Below are positions 10,801-19,183 of a stretch of 64,000 bases of DNA, in pieces. The notes below the pieces were generated by a model, which was not told where the DNA came from, made no database searches, and worked only from the letters and a program-made list of their open reading frames with translations. Positions within the stretch are counted from its first letter, which is position 1; each line of letters opens with the position of its first letter. The position numbers and the translations under genes were made by a program. Location of the stretch: contig JASBNA010000020.1 of NCBI GenBank assembly GCA_038087015.1, forward strand, positions 1 to 64,000, in the 5' to 3' direction. The DNA comes from Cerrena zonata. Its lineage: Eukaryota; Basidiomycota; Agaricomycetes; Polyporales; Cerrenaceae.

Positions 10801-13694
10801 TGTGATAGTTTCGAAGAACACAGATATAAGTGCCGATAATGAATAGGTTGCGAATGCGTGTCATGATGTTGCAATACATCATTGAAAATAGTTCACTTCC
10901 ACGTCCAGGTGCACCTCCTAACATTTCAACTCGTAGAAATATTAAGCCTTGCAATATAGCATAATCTTGTAGCCACTTGAAGAGACCATCTCGGCGCCAG
11001 GCATATCCAGAAGTTGTTGCAACAACTATCTTTGCTTTTGCTGCTGGATTGGCTAGGATAGCTTTGAGTAGTTGATCCTGTTTTCTAAACATAGTATTAC
11101 GCCTATCAGTGAGAAATGAATATCCCACTGAGTGATCATCTAGATCATCACTGATATGGCCAGTCTAGATAGATATTTAGTATATTTATTATGATAATTT
11201 TTATAATATAAATACTCACAATATCAACTTTTGCATCGGTATTAAGTAAGAGATCATTTGACCAAATATTCATCATTTCTGTTTCCATATTATGAAACAT
11301 AGATGTTATCTGACTCAAATGAATCTCATTGCCACTCCATACAAGAGATTGGAAATTGACACGATCAGTCCACCAAATGTTGGTTACGTTGGGAGTACTA
11401 TAAGAAATAGCAGATGCACGATGTTGTAAACTGCGGATCATGTTGAAAGGAGTGGTGTCTTCCTTTTCAATGAACCATGGTTCTACCTGATTACATGCCA
11501 GAAGATCACGTATGTTTTGATCCCTAGCACGTTTTTTGATCTCGATCAAAAAAGTGAGGCGCATACAATATTGTAATGCTGCAAGTTTTCCGAGTGACAA
11601 GTTTTGCCTCTTGAAAACGACCATCTTTTATCAAGTTGCAAAGCATAATGCAAGTGAATGTTGGACATGGAGTAGTGTTGGTAGCAGTAGGAGTCCATCG
11701 ATTCATCCAGCATTGAACCAATAGTTGATGCAGCAAGTTTTCAATACTGGTTGTATCAACTGATCCTGTGGCATTGAGTTGTTTGTTGATTTCAGCTCCT
11801 TCTCGTGTGAGAGCAGTTTGAAATGTATCAACAGCATTCTTTGTATCCTCATTGAGATGGAGTGGATAGGCAGTATCAGAACGTAATAGCATAGCAACAA
11901 GGATGACTATCTCTCTTTGGTATTGAGAAATAGTACTATCCTGTTGTAGCTTATGGAATGGTTCATTAACAATGCCACTAAGATAAAATTAATAACTTGT
12001 TGCAGCAACTTTAAATAAATAACTGACGTTTTATCTGGATCTGGTGTATGCAATTTTTGAAGAGTCAAAGTATCAGTGCTATCAATTAATTGAAGAGCAC
12101 TTTGGCAATATGCTTTGACAATATGAGCAAGGCCTGGATATTCAGATGGTATGGGAAAGGCAACCATTGCACATAGAGCCTCGGTGTCACAACCAGCAGT
12201 AAAGATATGCCACTTGGTTGACAAAAGCCAAGGTGTAATAAGACGAGCATCAGAAGTTTCTGCCTCTAGCTTGGCATAAACAGTTTTGACTTGCTGTCTG
12301 GCTTGTGTAATGAACATTTTGGCAATGTTGATTTGAGGGTTAGATGTCGATTGAGGAAGTATGACTTTGAAGAATTGTTTGTGAGAGCTATGATTGAGTT
12401 GTTGTAGATGACATGATGACCAATTGGTAGTAGCAGGATGTTCTGGATGATCAGTGCGGTGGTGCACTCTCATAGATTCCTTGCTTCGACATTTGTAGTC
12501 ACAGGCTGGGCATTCTACTCCAATATAAATAGATAATCCTCCAAAAGCATTCAGATTGTGATCTGAAAACTCTGCAAAGGAATCATAGCAGTAGATATTG
12601 GAGAGTGCACAGAGAAAAGGAAGAGTGGGATAAGCAGGTAGTTTTGGGTGTTGTTGCCTCATATGTTTGATAGTTTGTGTTGTAGTCAATGCAATATGAC
12701 AAAGTTCACAACACAAACATCCTAGTGATGTATTGATGATAAGGTTGAATGTGTCAAGATCAGGGTGCTGATAGATATCCTAGATATCATCATTAAAATT
12801 AAAATATATCAATAAAAATAAAATAGCTTACAGAAAAGTCAAATGTTGCTTCTAAATCTTCACTATCAGAGCTATCATCTTTGTAAGAAATCTATGAGTA
12901 ATTATCAGTATAAGTCTGGTATATTTCTTCATTTGAAACATACAGAACTGATAACAGGTCTCACTGTTCCTGGTAAAGGAGGATCTTCATATTCTAATGA
13001 TGGTGATGATCTAGCATTAGAGGAAGATTTCTGTAATTTGCTGCATCAACTTTGGAACTGATATGAATATATTAAGATATACCTCAGAGCTATGTGAAGA
13101 GTGTGGCCTTGAGGTAGGATCTTGATCCAGCTGCTGCAATCGTTCTAATCGTTCCTATAAAATAGTTATTAATAAATTATATGGTTAGAAAGAAAGAAAT
13201 AATATACCTGAATCACAGCAACATCAGGATCATGATCTTCTTTGCTGTCTTCTTCTTCATATTCCTCTTCTCTTTCTTCCTCTTCCTCCTCTTCTTCGTC
13301 ATCAGATATTTCTACACTGACTGGAATATTGGAACGTATCAAAGGAATTTCTTCAGATTCTTCAGATAAACTTGAACTAGTTGGGTTATTCTAGAGCTTA
13401 TATTAGAACTTGCTGCAGCAACTTTAGGAAAATACATACTGATATCCAAGTGCCTTTATGTTTTTTGAGATGTTTTTTGAGAGCAGCAACTGTTGCATAT
13501 TCTGTGTTGCATTGAATACTATCACATTGACATTGATACTTTTGATTTTGGTTGCGAGTTAAAGTGATAACTGTATTACTAATAGTAATAGTGTCAGCAG
13601 GTTTACATACTCGTTCATGACTTTTTTGAAGGTTAGCTGTTTCTAGAAGTTTGGAACAGTATCTGCGTTTGTAAAGAGATGAGACTGTAGACAT
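7887..13694 (-). CDS. Telomere-linked RecQ-type helicase with N-terminal C2H2/OrsD-like region, about 1,800 aa (three +1 frame breaks)
   Basis: Nine exons by eye: 13694-13440, 13390-13208, 13154-13083, 13030-12944, 12891-12832, 12779-12028, 11977-11220, 11164-10296, 10241-7887. Order in the protein: a C2H2 finger (residues about 50-80, CQCDSIQC...HLKKHKG); an acidic Glu-rich stretch; DIYQHPDLDTFNLII and CCELCHIAL with paired zinc fingers (CPACDYKC...HHRTDH), typical of fungal OrsD/DUF3505 proteins; a long helical middle (GYSFLTDRRN, QSGHSTYVE); then the helicase with motif I GLGKSMV, motif II DEAH, motif III LSGTVPP, a C-terminal RecA lobe (FVQTLFIG, TSAFGTGNDYPHV, QTARIGRD) and a Cys-rich zinc region. 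Subtelomeric helicases of this type occur in many fungi. Exons 7, 8 and 9 each need one base skipped (near 11600, 10480 and 9850) to keep the conserved frame, so it may be decaying, misassembled or frameshifted. Confidence 0.85.
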
Positions 13695-14172
13695 TGTATT
13701 TGAAATTGTATAAGATGTTGATGATGATGGTAGAGAGTTAAGAAATAAATATAGATTTTCAGGAGATTTAACTCTTATATACTTTATTATATAAGGTTCA
13801 AACTCAGATAAACCTTATCTTTAAAACTATATCTACTATTATAAATGTATTAAAGAGTGGAGAAAAAAGTAATATTGAATCTAGGGTTTTTTTGAAAGTA
13901 TTTTGTCTAGATATATTTATAGTTAGCCTTTATTACAGAAGATAAAAATTATAGTTACTTTTAATTATTATTATTTTATTATTTCTATCACATCTTTGCT
14001 ATTATAATATTTTCATTTTTTTAGTTTAAAAATAATAGTAGCAAATTATTTCTAATATGCTAGTAGTAACTATTCTCTAGCTTGATATACTCTACTTTAT
14101 TTTACATTAAGTAATTTCATTAATACTTATTATAGCATTTTTTTATTCTTTATTTTGGTGTGTATTCTATCA
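13695..14172. other. Upstream region of the helicase gene
   Basis: AT-rich sequence between the helicase start and the inner boundary repeat. It presumably contains the helicase promoter. No open frame, repeat or motif stood out. Confidence 0.6.
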
Positions 14173-14257
14173 AAGTTGCTGCAGCAACTTTTATCTGGAG
14201 TCCTAGCTGGAGTCCCCTGGAGTCCCATAGTCAGCCCTCACTACGGGGGATAAGAAA
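14173..14257 (+). repeat. Boundary direct repeat, centromere-side copy
   Basis: A perfect palindrome copy (14173-14190) is followed by three CTGGAGTC units (14196-14227) and by the 27-bp core at 14231-14257. The core is identical to 1924-1950, and the next six bases (TATAGA here, CATAGA there) also nearly match. Orientation is the same as in the telomere-side copy. From here on, base composition rises stepwise towards that of the ordinary chromosome. Confidence 0.85.
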
Positions 14258-14261
14258 TATA

Positions 14262-14440
14262 GACCAGTGCTTGCTTAGACCTGTTCTTAGCTCAGAACTG
14301 TACTTGCTTAGAAACTTATACTTAATCTAAGACCTATGCTTAACTAAGAACTGTGCTTACTTGACAATTTCTACTTAACTTAAGACCAGCGCTTGCTTAA
14401 GACCAGTGCTTAGCTTAAGACCTGTGCTTAACCTAAGACC
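14262..14440 (+). repeat. Minisatellite of about 20-bp units
   Basis: About nine imperfect units of the type AAGACCAGTGCTTAGCTT follow each other, with variants such as GACCTGTTCTTAGCTC and GACCTATGCTTAACTA. It starts immediately after the inner boundary repeat. No coding potential is seen. Confidence 0.85.
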
Positions 14441-16014
14441 AGCCAATCAAAACTTGCCTTTTCATTTTTTTCATTATGTTTCAAAATGTATTTTGCAATT
14501 TCTCACCTCAATTTTTCTCCCACCCATACCATTTTACTATATTTGGAATCTCCTCTCTTCTGCCTATCTTTTCATACCCTCTTGCTATATATGGTAATTT
14601 CTTCCCATCTACCATACTTTAGGATACAGTCTGATATTGTCATGTCTAACACAAACTACCCTCTATAACATATGATATTATCACCTTTTTTGCAAACAAA
14701 CCTTATCTTCAAATCATAGTTTTGGAAACCTTAGATGTTCCTCTCCCTATTTCCATCTTTGGCAACATTATGCACCCCCTGGAAAGTGTCCAAAACCTCT
14801 GGACATGACTGCCTAATGCCAGACGCGAACATAAATGCGAAACTCGATCTTGGTATTCAACTTTCTCATCAAGTACTGGGTCTCTCATGCTCAACCAAGT
14901 GGTTCTGGGGTCCTCTAGCCTTCCTCTATCCATCCCACCTATCACTTTCCCACGCTATGACAAAAGACGCAGGAATATACCTATATTCTGCCAGATTTCA
15001 TAACTAGGAACCTCACCCCCAAGAGTTCAGTCTAGTCCAGTTCAGTTCAGTCAGTGTTTTACTGCCCTTTCTTGAAGTGTGTGGTCTATAGTGACCCAAG
15101 GAACCAGTTCTACATTCAGTCATATTTTAGTTCTTAGCTTCCTTCTACTATTAGCACCAGGCTCAATAGTAGATAGTAGTTACTCTAGCTTTACTTAGAA
15201 TACGATCATCTTTACTTTTTAAAACTTACTTGTGAGAAATATTCAGTCTTACATTGTTGAGTTCTAACCTTTGAGCACTCCTCTTAGTTGTTAGTCTTTT
15301 TACCATTGTCCTTCACATCAACTAGGCATCTTTGTACAGAACTAAAACATGGTATAGCCAGTCAGTTATATAGTTTTACTTATGGTTTAGTCTTTTCTAG
15401 GTTACTTCATTGACCTGGATAAGATTAGGTTCTTACCTCATTTCTAGGTAACAGCAGCTACAGTTATTCTCTCTGAACAGTTTGTCATATGACTTTTTGA
15501 TCAGTTAGTTATATTTGTTCTACCTAAACAACAGGGAATATCTGGTAAAACAACCTACCTGAGACTCTCTTGAAAACTGCCTTTTTACTTGTATATTGTC
15601 ATATAATCTTTTGGTTGCATAAACAGTACTAATTAGTGAATCACCAGTTTCAATCAATACTATGCTCTTTAAAACAGATAGTTTCATCTGTTTGAAGTTT
15701 ATAAGTCTCAAAGCATCTCTTGAGACTTTGGCTAAATGCAAAGTAGACACCCTCTTCGGCTACTTCTTCAGCATCGAGGAAAAAGTCATAGGTTGAGTCT
15801 CTAGAATTGAGGGGGAGAGTCTCCAGAAGATTTTTAAATAGGTCTTGTAAGTGATTTATTCTTGAAATCAGTATAGAGGGAGGCCCTGGTTGACATTGAG
15901 TTGGAGGTATATTGTAATATTGTGACAACTTAGATATTAGAGTGGATAAAATATATTTGGGCCACTGCTGAGTGGCACTCTTTGACTTCAGTTATTAATT
16001 CTAGAGCTGTAATG
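14441..16014. other. Spacer with possible decayed gene fragment
   Basis: No confident gene. On the minus strand, 15928-15650 reads as 92 codons (MSQYYNIPPTQCQPGPPS..., later DAEEVAEEGVYFAFSQSLKRC) with a protein-like composition. It has no obvious splice continuation and no family I recognise, and is probably a remnant. 14700-15000 has an open frame on both strands but nothing recognisable. Confidence 0.4.
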
Positions 16015-16297
16015 TGTAACAGGAGGGCAGTTGTAAACAATCAAAGTAGCATTCGATAAGCGCCCAATCTTCCAGTTGGTACCATACAGTTTGGTACAGT
16101 ATATATAGTCTACCTTGTATCAGATCAAGTTCCAAGCTTGATCTACCTTTCTCTACTGATCTATATATCCCCTGTTGTATCCTTGTATTATTTCAGTGTG
16201 TGTAGTCTCAGCTCAACTAAGATCCTACATTATTAACAATGTACCATTGTAACAATATATATCTCATCCTCTGCACAGTATATGCACTATTGTTACA
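16015..16297 (+). mobile_element. Possible solo LTR (283 bp)
   Basis: The segment begins TGTAACAGGAGGGCAG and ends ...CTATTGTTACA, giving the 5'-TG...CA-3' ends and the short inverted termini (TGTAACA / TGTTACA) of retrotransposon LTRs. A TATA-like GTATATATAGTC lies near 16098, and CT-rich and T-rich runs follow as in an LTR R-U5 region. No matching target-site duplication is visible and no polymerase gene is attached, so this is a candidate only. Confidence 0.45.
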
Positions 16298-17081
16298 TCT
16301 AGGGTTCCCACACAAGCATTAAATGATAAACCTTGGGGTTAGGGTTTCTCTCCTTTGTCTCAGCCCTGCTTTTGATGTGTTCTCTCTTATAACCCTAAGA
16401 AGAGTTCAGAGACTTCCAACTATAATGCCCAAATATGATAATACCTCTCAGAAGCACCTACTTAAACCAGAATTTTGTAAACTCTAATGAGAGAACTGAT
16501 GTAAAAACTACTGTATATTATTTGTACCATTCACTACTCCAATTTATTCTTTTTAATTTCTGGCTTGTCTTGAGATACTTACTGTGGACAAGCAGTGAAC
16601 CACCTCCCAGTGCAGTCTAGATGGTGGCAGTGCACAGTAGTTTTGTATCATACCATTTATTCAGCTTTTTTCAGCAAAAAGAGAAGAACATTTTCCACTA
16701 AAGCAAAACAAAAGCAAAACACAGAACAAGGGAAAACAGAGCAATGAAATAGTCTGATATAACATGCAACATGTCTGAATCAAAGCAAATAGTAAAATTT
16801 GAGGTCAAAATCAATAATAGCCTAAGAAGAAGTAAAAGTGACAAAGTCTGAAAAATTTTCTGAGGGTTTCAACTAAGAAAATTGTTAACACATAGAATCA
16901 TCATGCAATCAAACTAAAAACTCACCCATTCAGTCAACAGAAACAATATTCTAGAAATATCTGAGCTAGTGCAAAGTGTCTCTTTAGGCAACTGAAACAC
17001 TAATGATTGATAATAAACAAATTGGTCTTCCTCCTTCCGAAGGATGTAGAAAAGCCATTCTACACCATCTGCTAGGATAAA
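16298..17081. other. Spacer with a short interstitial telomere-like motif
   Basis: GGGGTTAGGGTTT at about 16335-16346 and TAACCCTAAG at about 16389 are short telomere-like words. The rest is A-rich (AAAGCAAAACAAAAGC near 16700) and contains no gene I can support. Confidence 0.5.
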
Positions 17082-18117
17082 TCACATTACATCATGTCTA
17101 AATAGATCAGCATTAACATTAGTCCTGCACAGCCTAAACACAATGTGAGCATACCTAAGAAATGTGCACAATGCTAAAGCCTGACCAACAGCTTTAGGAA
17201 CATAATCTTCCAAGCTTGTTCTACCAGCATGCTTGGCTTCAACAAGGAATAGTTGATGATCTGTTAGATTGAGAGCAATCCGCAGCCGGCTCTCTGTCGT
17301 GTTTGAGTTCAATTTGAGTACAAGTTCTACAAGATAACATAAGAACAATGACTCAGACTCGGAAACAACAAAAACTTTACCCATATTACGCTCAGTGGCC
17401 AAATAGCGAGTGACACAATAATCAACACTCCCGGACAGCCAAACCTCATACTCTCCATTGGTAATTTTCACTCCTTCTTTCGGAAGCTTGAACTCGGGTA
17501 TGAGAGAAACAGTTATACCCTCATGATCTAGTGTCTTGGGTACTTCTTGAAGCTTCCACAGCGCCTTGAAAACAGCATCGAGAATCATTCGAGCACCAGC
17601 TTCGTACTGTGGAGCTTAGCATTTAACGCGGCTGCGCGCACATGATCAAGATCGTTCTACATACCTGCATATTAACATGTGTATAAATGTCGACCATCTC
17701 TCGCGATAGGTCAGTGCATGCAGCTTGGAACATAGGTTCCTGCATTTTTGCAGAGACACGGCCAGATATTACTTCGAGATCGATATCCAGCAAACCATCT
17801 CCAACCCCAATCTCCGTGAGGTCTTTCAAGGTGAGGCTAGAGAAATTTAATTTCTAGTCAGTGCGAGTTAGCCAGCTTCCTATCCATCGTGAAACTTCAT
17901 TGCGTACAGGCTTCTTCGCACCACGAAGAATGGTCTCCAGAGAGTCAAGATGCTGTTTCACCGATCCCAACTCGATCTCGGTCTCGTCAATATCATACAA
18001 TTCATCCTTCAATGTCTTAAAGGTCTCCAGCATTTTCCGCATCTTGTTCATATTGATAGGAACATCCTGAATACTTCGTTTGCGTTTGCGACCCTTGGCG
18101 GAGCCTTCTTCAGACAT
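17082..18117 (-). pseudogene. Broken gene with PD-(D/E)XK-like VEAK motif
   Basis: Starts at the ATG ending at 18117 (MSEEGSAKGRKRKRS, a nuclear-signal-like start). The first exon runs to an in-frame TAG at 17854-17856; beyond it the same frame stays open and reads KLNFSSLTLKDLTEIGVGDGLL, so the stop looks like a point mutation (CAG to TAG would restore a sensible text). A GTATGT intron follows NMQ, then YEAGARMILDAVFKALWKLQEV, GSVDYCVTRYLATE, another intron, and ELVLKLN...FLVEAKHAGRTSLEDYVPKAVGQALALC. The Asp followed by Glu-Ala-Lys is the pattern of PD-(D/E)XK nuclease folds found in several expanded fungal families. After FLR the reading frame fades and the 3' end is not found, so the gene is also truncated. 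Confidence 0.65.
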
Positions 18118-19183
18118 GGTTGGGTAAGAGTGGTAGTAAGACAAGATGATGGTTGCGAGATACGCAGTGTTGGGTGCTTGAACACTAACCGCGCAGACCA
18201 CTGTATCGCCTCATCCCACTTGGGGGGCGGAGCATGCCTCGGATTCATTCCGGTAAACAGAAGTGTCGATGTGTCCGGCGAGTCGAAACGAGTAGGTGTA
18301 GATGTGTGACCAACTACTTAACGGTAATCATACTCATGTCCCGGGTTCACGGCGCAACTTATGTTCACCCACCATCTTTCACGATACAAAATTCCTCAAG
18401 AGAGTCCAACTCAGTTATGGCTTTGCATTGTACAAAGTAGAAACACAACCGTGACATCGGTGAACCAAGTGTGTATTTTCCCCAAGGTATAACAACTCCA
18501 AAGGTTTCCACTCGTTCGAGAGTGCTGTGCTCACTACAAGTCGCCTCACATATCTCATCATCATGTTACATCAAAACTAAAACTCCGATCATTCAAACCA
18601 TGTCAGATTGCAAATGTGAAGTACTCTACACACAAAGACAGCAGGGGAGGAGGAACAAGAAAAACCAGAAACCGATTGACACAGGAGAAACATAGTCCAA
18701 GATGAGCATTAACGAGCGTGATGAGGGCCGAGAGACAGAGAGGAATTGGATGAGCCCACGAGACGGATGGAACGAACGTGATGAGTCCGGCTAAAATAAA
18801 CGCACGAGACGGTATGAAACAAAGCAGGAGAGGGGACGAAGGATGGAGAGGTGTGTGGAGAGGGAGTATGGGCGGACTGTAGGGGATTGGGAGGGTATAA
18901 CCGTGAATAGGATATGTGAGATAAGTAAGCAACGACAGTACACACTGAATAATAGAAAGAAGTATCGAAGGATGAATATACGAAATTGAAAAGGTGAGAA
19001 AAATGGAACATATGCACAATGTCCGCTGTGTGGTGGTTGAGTTGTCTAAGCTGATGGTGAATGGATGTGAGAAAGATGCATGGGGAAGTGCGAACGATGT
19101 TTGTGCGTGGATGACGGAGGACGATGTAGGAACAGAGAGCGATGGTGAGGAATACGACGGGGGAACGAGAGGGAAAGGGAGCC
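18118..19183. other. Intergenic region, no gene seen
   Basis: Lies between two minus-strand genes. It should hold the promoter of the broken gene and the 3' region of the kinase gene. A long open minus-strand frame here is a read-through of the kinase gene's last intron and 3' flank, rich in Pro, Ser and Leu, and not a gene. Confidence 0.6.

Larger units (their letters stand above)
1020..14190. repeat. Dispersed 18-bp palindrome family AAGTTGCTGCAGCAACTT, about 20 copies
   Basis: Perfect copies: 3237-3254, 7461-7478, 7614-7631, 9960-9977, 14173-14190 (7460-7479 and 14172-14191 extend to 20 bp). One- to three-mismatch copies: 1020-1037, 1528-1545, 1677-1694, 1825-1842, 4609-4626, 5930-5947, 6567-6584, 8369-8386, 11010-11027, 11994-12011, 13035-13052, 13407-13424. 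Weaker copies: about 1180-1198, 7857-7874, 9902-9916. They occur in introns, exons and spacers. I noticed none from 14.2 kb to the end of the window. The sequence is its own reverse complement, so it could form a hairpin or be bound by a dimeric protein. Confidence 0.9.

Noticed and set aside
1020..14190. The palindromes as a CRISPR array
   Set aside because: Spacing is irregular, copies lie inside eukaryotic introns and exons, and the organism is a fungus.
18603..19183. Long minus-strand open frame beyond the kinase gene
   Set aside because: It reads through the last kinase intron; correct splicing at 19346/19285 gives the conserved [13 protein letters not shown] end and the stop at 19184.
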